64,000 nt of DNA from Asterella californica (Eukaryota; Streptophyta; Marchantiopsida; Marchantiales; Aytoniaceae). Location of the stretch: contig JAYKYS010000001.1 of NCBI GenBank assembly GCA_036924285.1, positions 28,457,501 through 28,521,500 on the forward strand, read 5' to 3'. Below, in pieces: positions 48,685-59,973 of the stretch (positions within the stretch are counted from its first letter, which is position 1; every line of letters begins with the position of its first letter). Under the pieces are notes generated by a model, which ran no database searches, was not told where the DNA came from, and saw only the letters and a list, made by a program, of their open reading frames with translations. The position numbers were made by a program, and so were the translations under genes.

Positions 48685-51123
48685 CTATATGACGATGCTC
48701 GATCGATTGTAATATATGTAAGTGCTTAGATATATTGGATTTGGATTTTTCACTCTAGATAATGCAGTGTATGTCAATCCGTGTCGATTTATGTGCTTGG
48801 GACTGAAAGCTACCAGATGCATGGTCAATCCTTGCGATCTGTGGATAGTTCGTGTAGATGCTTGTTGAACAGAGAATTGTGTTCTAGTGATCTTATGTTT
48901 TCTGGTATATTTATTGATTGGAAATTGTTGTGAAATTCTCATAATGGGCGTCCAAGATGGATGAATGTTATTGAAATACAATGCTTTTGTTTGTGTTCCA
49001 ATCTTTGGATCAAAAAATTGGATCCAAATGATTTGATCATAGTTATATGTTGTTGTGGACATGAAAATCCCATCGCTTCCATTGGTGAGTCCATCTCGTG
49101 TGTTATAATTATAACATAATTCTACTAACATGGTAACTTTTAGAGATAAAATACTGTGTAATCCAGCTGTATCTTTTGGATTATGGATATCTTAAATCTT
49201 TTCAATATAACTGAAGAAAAATGATCTTTTGAATGGAATAAATATTCGTTCCCATCAAATACTAAATACTAAATACATGTTGATTATGAAGTTACGTATA
49301 TTTGTTAGTGTAAAATAAATGAGGTATATCGTTTGGTTTAGAATACATTTTTTGATAAGTTGAATTTAAATAATGTAGATCAGAAGATGTTTGTTGGTTG
49401 ATGCAAATACGATTCAAAATTTGTATAAAATCTGTATTGTTTTGACGCATAGGTTGAGTCAGTTCATAGTGTCTGAAAAATGAAGACCATATGTTAGTGG
49501 CAATATTTTGAGAATAAATATTAGAAGACTGAAAAATCCATGAATCTTGTTGTACTTGATAAAAATCATCGCAAACAATTATATCTATGCCACCGAATGG
49601 AAGGTTGAAATTCTGAGTTATTTGTTGTAACCTTTGGTTTATGTAAGAGAATATTCTTTGCCCATCAGAGAGATTTTGTCTATCACTAATAATCTTAATT
49701 GACTATAATATTTGATGTATTTATCCAATGGATCTGGACTTAATTTTGACACGTTCATATCGTAAGAGTCTTTAGGGATCGCTAAGGCACTGTGAATAGT
49801 CATTCCTTGTATGTTATATGCAGCTCGTCTTGTGTATGCTATCTTCAAAACTTTTATTTGTTCGAGATCATTAAACCTGGATTTATCATCTTCATATATC
49901 CATGACAATCCTTGTATAATTTTTAATAAGATGAATGTTTTACCAGTTCCTGCTTCTCCCGTAAGAAATAAATGGATTGGTTCATGTGGAAAGTGTCTCT
50001 TTTTGTACATACAATCATTGAAGATTAGCTTTTGTTGTTTGTTCAATTGACGTAATTCAGCACAAAACGATTCTATTGGTATTAGAGGATCTTTGTTTGG
50101 GAAGGTTTCTTCACGATTCGTAGTCTTAGAAGTACATTTAAGAGTAGTTCGTTGCATTAAGTCGACATTGTCCAAATCCAAATTGCTTGAATCCTGTTCC
50201 GGTTCACTTTGTTCGTTATGATATTCTCTTATTTCTTCAAGTTCTGCCACCTCATCCTCAAATTTCTTCCAATCCTCGTTTACTTCATCCATATTGTACT
50301 TAAAAGTATATAAATTTTGTAACAATAGAATATGTGATTTATGTCTATTATATGTATTTTCCCATGTTTCAGTTGAATCTTTAATGTTGTTCTCGTCGTA
50401 AAGAAAAGAGACATATTGCAGCACTTGCTTTCTGAAATAGTCTTCCGGATGTTTATATTGGTCGAAACATATCCATCGAACGATTTTAGATTTTCTCAAT
50501 CTTCTATTTTGTGAAGTATTAAACTTGGCTACGAATTCTATCAAAGCCATTGAATTTGTTTGCAGATGTTGTGGACGTCGTGCATACTTATCTATGATGG
50601 ATGGCAATCCTATGTTTGTTGAAGAATCATCTTCAGAAGATAGTTGTTTGGAACTTTTGAAGAGGAAGGTTTGATCGGATGGACTACTAGTGTCTATGAA
50701 TTGAAAAGAACGAGAAGCATGATACAAAGATAATTTTAAGATTGTATAGATGGCTAATTGAGCCAAAACTTGTCTGGAATTCAAGAATGCATTGCCTAAC
50801 TTTTTTATCCGTGTGGTTACTTCTTGATTTTCCTCGGTACATTTATTGTTAATTTTCTTCACCTCATTCGTTACTGTATTGTCTACTTTTGTTAGATATG
50901 AGATACAATATTGTGCCGCAGCATGTGGATCCAGCATGTATTGACAATCTGTGTTGGCTTGCCAAATGGAAGCAGCATTTTTTGGAAAAGAATTAATGTA
51001 AATATCTATTGGATGACGTTTGAGATATATAGAAGGTTTTGATAAAGAATATCTTAAAGCTAATAAGTAAGTTTCATATGTAAGTTCTAAATGTTGAAGA
51101 TACTGATCGAAGTTCATATCCAA
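48685..51123 (-). pseudogene. Helentron Rep tyrosine region and PIF1-type helicase
   Basis: The first frame (51,123-49,639, 494 codons) begins with the Rep C-terminal block: LKRHPIDIYIN, WQAN.D.QYMLDPHAAA and the two-tyrosine motif YCISYLTK (Y72, Y76). It then enters an SF1B helicase with Walker A GEAGTGKT (388-395) and motif Ia (AYTRRAAYNIQG). Walker B reads VIDKIS: the usual Glu is Lys483 (codon 49,677-49,675). After a stop, a shifted frame (about 49,639-49,280) continues FGGIDIIVCDDFYQV and ELTQPMRQ. The last frame (49,131-48,685) has QASTRTIHRSQGLT and YTALSRVK, helicase motifs V and VI. The role would be strand nicking and joining plus DNA unwinding in rolling-circle transposition. The breaks make it inactive. 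Confidence 0.85.
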
Positions 51124-53368
51124 CCAGTTTTGAAAGAAGAAATGATGTTTGAAATTCTAATAGATTTAAGCTTTATATCTCTCGTCGTTTCATCATCAAG
51201 TTCATCGTTAGTTAAAGGATATAATATTGTTGTTTTCGACATGGGATGCCATGGAAATCTAAATCGACAAGAAGAAGAAGATCTTTTCTTATAGCAAGTA
51301 TTTGTGTGATGATGAGTTTGACATTTGATCATCTCTTCGCTCAATAAGTGATGATCAGTAGAAATGTACTCGTCTATGAAAGTTGTTATTGATTCATCAA
51401 GATCTATCTTGAAAACAGGAGCGTTTTTTATCCACACTAGTCCTCTGCTTTGAAATTCAGTTACGAAAAAGAAATCAGATACATTTCCCAAAATTAATTG
51501 GTTATGTTGAATAAGCTTACGGAAACATTGTGTTCTATGTTCGTAATATCGTGCGCATGTGACAAGATCTTGTCTAAGAAGTTGTTGTTTTTGTGAAGAA
51601 CTTAAGGTTTCTTCATCGTCCGGCAATGGTATATGGTTATCCATTTTGTTCAATTTGAATAAGGTGTTCATCAACGGTTTCCAGTTTTTTTCGTTCGCAG
51701 TTAAAGTAATGAAAAATATAGGTTTTCTTAATTGTCGGATCATCGCGAAAAGATTTCGCTTAACGACTTGGTAATAGTCTGGAGTGAATCGTAATTGGGA
51801 CAAACAAGGAAAAGCTTTATCTGATATAAGAAGTTGTTGTTTGAAATTGTCATCCTTGACTTATTTCACCGTCAAAGGAGAGCTTTGTAGTTTACTTTTC
51901 CTTACTCGAATCCAAGAAATGCTTAGAAATTTCTCGATGCAGATTTTGGACATCTTGAAAAAGATGTTTGGTAAATGTTTAGCAAATTTATGAGTTTTGT
52001 ATAATAATTCTCATGAAGCTAGTTTGTGATATGACATCTTCGAAACGATTTGTTTGTTTCTTCCGTGGCCAAAAAACAAACTAGGAAAATTAGTCTCTTC
52101 ACAAAATTCATCTTTGAATAAACTCAAAGGGTGATATCCCTCGCTAGGAGCAACAGTAAGTTTATACTTTTCATTGGCGTAAATCATTTTCAGGATCTAA
52201 AAAGTTTGCAATAAATGTATCAGTGTTTGTGTTCGGTTCATGATTATTTTCATCGTACTCGTTATTTGTTTTGATGGTTTCTACTTCATCGAATTGGAGT
52301 TGTTCTTTGGAATAATTGTCGTTGAAAGTGTGAATCTAATTTTCATTCACCTCGATATTGTGATGTTTGTATAAGTGTGTATCAATAAGATAATGTAAAG
52401 CTCGCATTACTTTGTTAGGTCGAATGTAGCTTGTTTTATAGATTGATTTTTAGAGTCAGTTTTCTTTTGATTTTCACTATGATAGAACCTTCTTCATCAG
52501 CCATACGTGATAAATGTGTTTGGACCATGTTTGTATTTGACGGGATATTGATAACACTACCTCTTAGATGCCATGTTGGAACCCATTGTATATATGAATG
52601 TTTCTGAACATGACTCGCGGTGAGATCAATCTTTCTTCGACTTCGTTTAAACATTCAAGATATGATATCGCATTGTTATTGTAAACTCTAGATATCTCAA
52701 AGAAAAGAGGTATTTTGTTATCGTTTATATACCGCATACACATCAAACAAATCCTTGTATTATCTTTAAGCTGTTCAAAAGTTATGTTAGTTGTTTCAGC
52801 ATAAGAGCAAATGAAATCGTAATGAATTTGATTGATATATTTTAAATTCTTCAAGAAATCACGTTTATAGCATATGTCACACGAATGATATGGAACGTCG
52901 AGTAAAGACTTGGAGTAAGTATCTACGTGTTTTTCTTCTAATGATAGTTTTTTTCGTTTTTTACAAGTACGGTTATATGTGTTAATTGAATTAGTCTTAT
53001 TCATTATTCTGTATTGTTTTATTTTGTCAGAAAGTGTTTTTTTCATTCTAAAGAGGTGTATCTCATATTGTTTATGAGATTGTATGAAATTCTTTATGAC
53101 ATCTCTTATGGATAAATACTGATATCTCTGATAGAATAATAAGAGTTCTGAATATAGAATGTTTAATTGATGAGAGTCAATATGTTGCAAAGGGATGGTT
53201 TACTTTGGTCTTTTGGAGATTTAGTTTATCTATATCTAGTTTATAAATTTTAGTTTGAATAGTGTTTAAGTCATTCTCATAAATAGAATTTTTACTTATA
53301 AATTTACGTATTAATTGTATTATTGATACATTTAGATGAATTAATCGTAAATCTTGCAGTTGTTTCAC
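51114..53368 (-). pseudogene. Helentron Rep N-terminal region with HUH domain, HUH motif missing
   Basis: Frames at 53,368-53,177, 53,190-52,564, 52,654-52,436 and 51,803-51,114 read as one Helitron-like N-terminal region. A Cys-rich zinc-binding part (CDICYKR...CLMCMR) leads into LNEVEERLISPRVMF, then LRGSVINIPSN and VKIKRKL, all typical of Helitron Rep proteins. In the last frame FITLTANE is nuclease motif 1. Motif 2 should contain His-x-His after EFQxRG, but the text goes straight from EFQSRG to LVWIKNAP (about 51,447-51,430) with no His pair. CRFRFPWHPM follows as in intact relatives. The frames are separated by stops or shifts, and 51,804-52,435 is only partly readable. Confidence 0.8.
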
Positions 53369-53377
53369 TATATACTC

Positions 53378-53878
53378 TCATTTCTCAGTAAGAAATTCAT
53401 CACGAATCAATATGATTGGTTTGTAATGACCGGAACTACCTTCATTATCATCATAACGAAGATTGAAAGTAACATGATACGAGTTGTTGTTTGGAAATTG
53501 AATTATATTCTTTCCAGAAGTAGAACTGTAGATGTGTATATTTTTTTGTAGTATGGAGGATAAAGCTAAGAGACATAAAGAATCACCCCACGCACCACCT
53601 TCTTCTGCCATTTTACCAACTTTGGTTATATATTCATCTACAGATTCGACACAATGCGACACTCTCAATTCATCTTCCATGAAATAAGATAATATTAATG
53701 AATCATGTGTATCTCTAGCTCTTGAGTAGATATTATAAAGTTCATTTTGAGTTTGATTTCGTAAAGATGCGGTAGAAGATTTATGATGCAATAAATATTG
53801 TATCAAATTAAACATACAATCTCCTGGAGTATATACGAAATCTTCACATTTTTTAAATTCAGACAAATCTTTACACAT
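53378..53878 (-). pseudogene. OTU-type cysteine protease domain of the Helentron
   Basis: This is a 166-residue open frame with the OTU layout: PGDCMFNLIQYLL carrying the nucleophile Cys21, a central WGDSLCLLALSSIL helix, and the catalytic His151 in GHYKPI. OTU proteases cleave ubiquitin-like linkages; in Helentrons the domain is a standard accessory of unknown purpose. The triad looks intact. A stop separates it from the Rep N-terminal frame that continues at 53,368 without a large gap, so it was probably the N-terminus of the same polyprotein. The start is uncertain; the first Met at 53,878 is taken. Confidence 0.75.
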
Positions 53879-53946
53879 CTGAACAGAATAATAGAAGATT
53901 ATGTTCGTTGTTTGATAAACTTAGAAATTGTAATTCATGAAAATTA

Positions 53947-54140
53947 TGCAAAGGTTGTAATCCACTTACTTGATTATGATGACCGTCGTGCTGTTAACTT
54001 GGGTTGTTCGATTATGGTTTGATGACGAAGTTTGAGTTCTCTCTCTTCTCCTCTGGGTAGTTTTCTGAGCAAGAACAATGTGGAGCAGAAGCACATAGAT
54101 CATGTAATCTTGAATATTTGCTACGTTTCACATGTTGTTT
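53947..54140 (-). repeat. Direct repeat within the Helentron, copy 1 (partner 54,508-54,702)
   Basis: About 194 bp starting ATGCAAAGGTTGTAATCCAC recurs 561 bp further on with a handful of substitutions. It lies between the OTU and RPA genes and is not recognisably coding. Confidence 0.92.
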
Positions 54141-54507
54141 CAAACGTATAAATTAATATATATTTGATTTAATAATGCAATCTGTTTTTTATTGCAATAA
54201 GTGTATATATTCTAAAGGTGACTGACTTTTGTACTGCAATGCATTTCACCTTCTAAATTAGAATAAATAAATATTTGAACTTCTTTTTTAAAAGATGATG
54301 CTTTTGCATGAATTTCTGCAATAATTAGTTTTGATTCCACGTCTTGATTATTTTGAACTAATAATAGACTTTTTAGTGAAATAGTGATTTTGTTAGCAGC
54401 CGGAGGTTGAATGTATCTGCAAGGATGTATTACGGGTCTTGATGACTCCTTCACCTAGGACAGCTACTACGCTACTGTGACATCTGTCCATACGTGCTCC
54501 TTGTTGT

Positions 54508-54702
54508 ATGCAAAGGTTGTAATCCACTTACTTGATTATGATGACCATCGTGCTGTTCAACTTGGGTTGTTCGATTATGGTTTGATGACGAAGTTTGAGT
54601 TCTCTTTCTTCTCCTCTGGGTAGTTTTCTGAGCAAGAACAATGTGAAGCAGAAGCACATAGATCATGTAATCTTGAATATTTGCTACGTTTCATATGTTG
54701 TA
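54508..54702 (-). repeat. Direct repeat within the Helentron, copy 2 (partner 53,947-54,140)
   Basis: Near-identical to copy 1. The intervening sequence (54,141-54,507) has a short minus-strand frame (54,454-54,212) without known domains. Confidence 0.92.
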
Positions 54703-54929
54703 TTAAGTTTAAATTTCATACATTTTCACTGCGTGAAGATGTTTGATGTAATTTGTATAAAATGATGTCACGTTTTAAGAGTAATGAACGTTTCTGAAGT
54801 ATTTACCTTTGAAATAATCTTGAATTTTCTGTTTAATGCAATTAAATTGTATGTTTCGATTTGTTTTTGTTCGCAAAGATGTTTGTGAATCACATCACGT
54901 ATGAATGGTAGTAAATTTCCTAAATAATT

Positions 54930-55255
54930 GTCCTTTCAAAAGCGTTTCAAAGCATTTCATAGCATTTTTTGTTTTTGTTTCAAAGCATTTCATAGCGTTT
55001 CGTAGCATTTTTTGTTTTTTATTTCTCCCATTTTATACGTTTCTCAATGGACTTTCTTGTTTCAAAGCTTTTTTTATTTTTTGTTTCTCCCAGTTTATAC
55101 GTTTCTCCGTGGACTTTCTTGTTTCAAAGCGCTTTTTGTTTTTTGTTTCTCCCAGTTTATACGTTTCTCCGTGGACTTTCTTGTTTCAAGCGCTTTTTGT
55201 TTTTTGTTTCTCCCAGTTTATAGATTTCTCCGTGGACTTTATTGTTTCATGCGTT
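54930..55255. repeat. 62-bp minisatellite with leading CAAAGCATTTCATAGC repeats
   Basis: A 62-bp unit starting TTTCTCCCAGTTTATACG is repeated at 55,022, 55,084, 55,146 and 55,207 (the last cut short). It is preceded by a smaller repetition of TTTCAAAGCATTTCATAGC. The array sits between the two Helentron gene blocks. Confidence 0.92.
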
Positions 55256-56020
55256 TCGCATGTTCATAGAGTTGTACTTGGAAAAGAGTTTCAAGTTCTA
55301 CGTATATCATCGTAGGTCAGACTCCGTTTGATCATGTGATATATACCTGAAAAACAACATCAAAGAAAGCATTGTTGGAAAACTTCAAGCAATGTTGAAT
55401 TTATCTTGGAATATTTATAATTGGTATTGATTTACTTGAATGCTTAAACAAAAATGCTATAAAATAAAAGTCAAAAATAAAATTTATTATAAATTAGATA
55501 CATGAAATTAACTACAATGGTAAAACTATAATTATGTAAAATATCAAATATATAGTGACAATAAATACAGAAGACAAAACAGATCTTGAAGTGTTCAGTG
55601 TTACGTATGTTTGTGTAACTAGATTATTTAGATATAAAAAAAGTTCTTAGAGCTTTACCGATGTTGAAAGATTAAACGGTTGGAATTGTGGAGGTTTTCA
55701 ACGATTCTTCCTCAGCAGATGTAGTCTCCTTGATCTGTTAAAAAGAAAAGTTAGACGTTCAATGATGTCATTATATTAGTGGTTTCGTAATATTCGATAG
55801 CGATTCTTACATTGATGCAATTAATTTGAGATGACATGAGTCAATGTTTTAAAAAAATTATTAAAAATCATCATGATACTTCTACAATTGAAAATGAAAT
55901 AAAGTATAAATTGTATACTTGATCAAATCCACAAAAATCACCGTTTGAATTAAAAGAGAAAATTCCTATTGTTGCGATCTCCTCAATTTGATCCAGTAGC
56001 ATATCTCGATGGTTGTCGCT

Positions 56021-57566
56021 GTCATAATTTCAGACAAAGTGTTTCCACTAGGCCCGTCAGATCTTGGAACCAATTACCTTTTGCATGGACCATGTATTGT
56101 TTACCATTAGAAAGATCTTCCACATACCCTTCAATCCATGGCACAGGTCGTAATTGACAATCTAGATTACAACTTTTGCAAAAACCTCGAAGATGATTCA
56201 AATCTTGAATTTGTAAGTGCGTCGAATTGCACGTGATGCATGTGTATTTGTAGGGTCTATCATCATAATTACGTGGTCCGAAAGTACCACGTACCTAAAC
56301 ACATGGAAAGAAGTTATAAACATAAGATATATCTGCGAATAGGAAAGTTGATTCTGATTATTCACATAAAAAATTGATTATATACCTTGATGTTTTTATT
56401 TTCTCTTGTGATGTGAGCGTTCCGTGCTCTTTTCAAAACGTCAATTCTCGATTGGATCGAAGGAGTTGTCCATATAGTAACTGCGTGTGTATGCAGCTTT
56501 GGAAGATCATTTTCTTCTCTTGTGGACAGAATCTGTCTTGATACTGATTTCAAGTGCAACAATACAGCATGTCCAGAGTGAAAACGAGTCTCAATATTTT
56601 TATACTCTGTTGTGAAATCATAATGGATGATTAACTGCAACATGAAAAAAAAATGTGTTAGTCTAGAAGTTTCATGAATAGCAAAATTTTGAAATCAGTT
56701 GCGAAATAAATTTATAAACGTAAGTTATTTAATGTACATAATTACTTACCGTCATCTTATCTTCTTCAGAATCACCATCCGCAATTGTGATCTCAAATTT
56801 TTGGTATTCGTTTTCACCGTGTACAGCAATAATGGCAACAGATATGTCTACTATCGTGAATCGAACAGTAAGATGACGCATGCACATTCAGAGAGGCATG
56901 AAGTGTCGGAATTTGAAAATTGAAGTAGAACTCCAAGGTGTAATGGTCTGAATTGTTGTTTGCCCATAGATCAAGAGGATGAATTTGACATCCCCTCTGT
57001 GACTGAGAGTTTTTACTGGTCTCTCTACCTGCACAGCCCTACGACCAAAGTATTGTATCCTACAATACGTATTTCTATTCACTTTATCTGACCAATTTAT
57101 AGCGTTGTTGCCTTGGGCAGTACATGTAATCGTCTTTTCCATACGACGATCAACCATATCGAAAAGAAGAAATGAGCTTTTTGTTATAAATCTATTAATA
57201 TTACCATATTTGTTTAATATAATTTCTTCAAATATATAATTTCTTTTCACATATTCTATATTATCTATAAATATAGATAAGTTTTTATCTACAGTTGGAG
57301 TTTCAGATGGAATAATTATCTCTTGTTCTTTTTTTCCCTTTTTGGAGACTTTATAGGAGATGCTGGAGCAGATAAGTTTTTATCTACAGTTGGAGTTTCA
57401 GATGGAATAATTGTCTCTTGTTCATTTTTTTCCTTTTTGGAGACTTTATAGGAGATGCTGGAGCAGAACTTGGCTACTTCAGTATTTGTACTATGGGTTC
57501 ATTCCCTTCTGTATCATCAGTGGAAATCTTTTTTCTTTTTCCTTTTTTGGACGTAGTGGAATCCAT
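56021..57566 (-). pseudogene. RPA-like single-strand DNA-binding protein of the Helentron, multi-exon
   Basis: Helentron relative of replication protein A. The minus-strand start at 57,566 gives a Lys-rich N-terminus (MDSTTSKKGKRKK) that stops after 30 codons. A 95-bp coding-like repeat follows. An OB-fold-like frame then runs to 56,888 (YGNINRFITKSSFLLFDMVDRRM..ITCTAQGN). Next come a short stretch ending at a perfect donor (ACG/GTAAGT, about 56,752), an exon about 56,635-56,385 with acceptor TTGCAG and donor AAG/GTATAT, and a last exon from about 56,297 with a C-X2-C...C-X2-C zinc finger (CITC, CKSC), ending TGA at 56,021. This OB plus zinc-ribbon layout is that of RPA large subunits. The frame changes near 57,475 and 56,885 may be mutations or introns I cannot place. 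Confidence 0.65.
57276..57465 (-). repeat. 95-bp tandem duplication in the RPA-like gene
   Basis: GATAAGTTTTTATCTACAGT begins at 57,276 and at 57,371; the two 95-bp units differ at only a few bases. The length is not a multiple of three, so the duplication shifts the RPA reading frame. Confidence 0.93.
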
Positions 57567-57677
57567 TGTATATATTAACCTGAAAAACGCACATAATATT
57601 ATTTTCTATCCAAGATAGATATAATATATACAATCATGACAATAGACAAAAAGCTATTTGAATTGGATGTCTTAGGT

Positions 57678-57855
57678 CTTACCTTCGTGATTAAAAGCAG
57701 TAGTTATGATCTCGTAAACTTATTTCAGAGATAAGATGTTGTTATGAAAGAAGGTCTTGCTTTGGATCGATACTATCACTTTGCTGCAGGTAGGTCTTGC
57801 TTTGGATCAATACTATCACTTTGTTTCACCTGCAGAACGTAATCACATCATATTG
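57678..57855 (+). repeat. Direct repeat, left copy (partner 59,792-59,958)
   Basis: Shares CTTACCTTCGTGA at the start and ATCACATCATATTGA at the end with the partner. It contains a nested 40-bp tandem pair (GGTCTTGCTTTGGATC.ATAC at 57,753 and 57,793). Confidence 0.9.
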
Positions 57856-59242
57856 ATAAGAATATAAAAGAAGCTATAGCAAAGTGGTAGGACTGCGAGA
57901 CTAAAACAACTTATCTTCAAATGACCTTTACAGTCAGCTTAACTCTCGCAACTCTCACAAAAAATAGATTTCGTGACTATGATTCCATACGAAATTAAAA
58001 TCTATTAAATGAAAAATGAACTTATAACTATTCATCAATTCTACAAATTACAATGTAGTCAAACATAGGAAGGAAAGAATAAAGGAGTTCAACAAGACAG
58101 AAGAATTATTGGACTGTAAGGTTTAGGGACAGGGTTGAATTCAGGTCCCCTTCTTAACACAAGTAAAACAATCCTATCGCCTGATCATGTCGAGTCAGAG
58201 TGAAATAGTCTGAAATAGTTCAAGTTACGTAGCAGCAGACGAAGCAAGGCCACAAGCTGCCTCAACGTGATCTTCACTCGCATCATCGTCGACGTTATTC
58301 ATCGCTCTCGATCCCACATACTTGGCTCAAGATCAATGACTACCAATACATAAGTTCACAAGACCAGCAGCAGCTAACGAGCCCAACCCCAGCTCAGTCA
58401 CGAAGAGGAAAACTAAATTGATAAACTATATTTGTAAACTATATTATAAAAATTATTTATAAGATTATAAAAATTATTTATAATCTTATTAAACATTACC
58501 AAAGAGTGAAATAATTAATATTCTGAACATAAAATAATTCAGAGAATGTTCATAAAGTAAGGAAAGGAACGATTACACAAAGTCCTGATACAGTAAAATA
58601 TTATTAATAATGAGAGTAGAAAGTAGTACTCTATTTTCTGCATCTCGGAATTTTAACGTGAATTTGAATTTGAGCCTTCATTAGCACCGCAATGAAGACT
58701 TAATTTTTGTCTGGAAAGAAACTCTTTACTGATGAGTACTGCAAAATACAGCTTGGGATCTGAAAACTGACGAGTTGGGAGCCTCCACCGAAGAGGATAG
58801 AGCTGCTATCCCATCAGCTCGACATTGAATCATCTAAGGACTGAACATCAGACAAAGCGAGGTATCTACTATAATGTAGTATCCTACTCTTTGCCAGTGC
58901 ATACTGGTATCAACAATATGATGACCTTTAACCTAGCTAATACATGAAGTCGAGGTATTTACGGCAAGATTGAACCTAAAAACTCCATCTGCTGAAGGAG
59001 GTCCACCCGATCCCACAATGCGTTATAGATTCGGGTTGCATGGAAACTATTTCAGGTGAAGAGTTGTACTTATCTAGGAATATTGGCTGGAGAAGAACTA
59101 CAAGAGAAACATATGTTGCGGCTTATCACAAGCAAAATAGTCGACAAATGAACTCACAGGTTCAACGCTTACAGATCATCGTTTCTTGAACTAGAAGAAA
59201 CATCAATGGTCAAAAAACAAATTTCACAGAATCTTGAAGGTC
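57856..59242. other. No gene recognised
   Basis: Mixed AT-rich sequence. A short local duplication (ATAAAAATTATTTATAA) lies near 58,446-58,484. No domain or RNA gene was identified. Confidence 0.45.
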
Positions 59243-59769
59243 TTACATAACGGGGCTCTGGACCTGAAGGACCGTGGACTGAAGATCTTTCAGACTAGAA
59301 GAGTTCTTCGCAATCTCTGACCTCACTTCATCTACCTCGAGCTTAGTTGACTGCAGTAAATCTCTAGCTTCCTTGATCTTCCGTTCATAGACATCAACCA
59401 TACTTTTTAGTTCTACAATTATCCCTATAGAGTGGATGACATCATTCTCTTGCAGTTGTGCAGTGCTCTCGTACTCCTTGACCTTCTCTTCGGCAATTTT
59501 CAGCCTACAAGCTCGATACATTTAGACTCTGCATTGTGCAAGCTTTCTTCCAGCTGAGCCACTTTGTCTGCACTTCTCTTCATTTTAGTCTCACTTTCAC
59601 TAACTTCATTTTGCAAAGATTGGACGGCATCTTTGTAGACCTTGAGATCGTCCTCACAGATGACAGTCATATCCTCAGGGTCCCTAACCTCGCCTCTTAT
59701 CGTCTGCACCTTCCAATTGCTAAAATTGCAGTCGTGAACATCAAACAAACAACTCGGATTCTCATTCAA
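59243..59769 (-). pseudogene. Coiled-coil protein fragment, unrecognised
   Basis: Two minus-strand frames (59,769-59,500 and 59,521-59,243) join naturally into about 175 residues of charged heptad-rich sequence: SLQNEVSESETKMKRSADKV, LHNAESKCIEL, then CRLKIAEEKVKEYE and KEARDLLQSTKLEVDEVRS. The break near 59,510 is a small frame change or an intron remnant. The start begins MNENPSCLFDVHD. It could be an exon-level fragment of a host filament-like or tropomyosin-like protein, or a gag-like piece of a transposon. No catalytic domain is seen. The second direct repeat lies just upstream at 59,792. Confidence 0.4.
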
Positions 59770-59791
59770 AAGCTCCAGAAATCAATTGTTT

Positions 59792-59958
59792 CTTACCTTC
59801 GTGAGTAAAAGCATTAGTAAACTTATTTCAGAGGTAAAACGTCGTTATGAAAAAACGTCTTGCTTTGGATCGATACTATCACTTTGCTGCAGGTAGGTCT
59901 TGCTTTGGATCAATACTATCACTTTGCTTCACCTGCAGAACATAATCACATCATATTG
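59792..59958 (+). repeat. Direct repeat, right copy (partner 57,678-57,855)
   Basis: Contains the same nested 40-bp tandem pair (59,856 and 59,896). Homology ends where the orphan coding fragment begins. Confidence 0.9.
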
Positions 59959-59973
59959 AAAATTTTTTCTGGG

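Larger units (their letters stand above)
47927..57566 (-). mobile_element. Helentron/Helitron2-type rolling-circle transposon, decayed
   Basis: Read on the minus strand, the coding parts run: RPA-like gene (57.57-56.02 kb), OTU protease (53.88-53.38), Rep N-terminal region and nuclease domain (53.37-51.11), Rep tyrosine motif plus SF1 PIF1-type helicase (51.12-48.69) and an endonuclease (48.60-47.93). OTU, RPA and endonuclease together with Rep-Hel are the known hallmark of the Helentron branch of Helitrons. Coordinates given are limits of coding evidence; the real termini were not located. The frames are broken in several places and three active sites are altered. Confidence 0.85.

Noticed and set aside
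54930..55255. CRISPR-like array
   Set aside because: Units are contiguous 62-bp repeats without unique spacers, and the context is a eukaryotic transposon.
54905..55315. Plus-strand frame of 136 codons across the minisatellite
   Set aside because: It is a periodic Phe/Ser-rich translation of the tandem repeat, opposite to the transposon genes.
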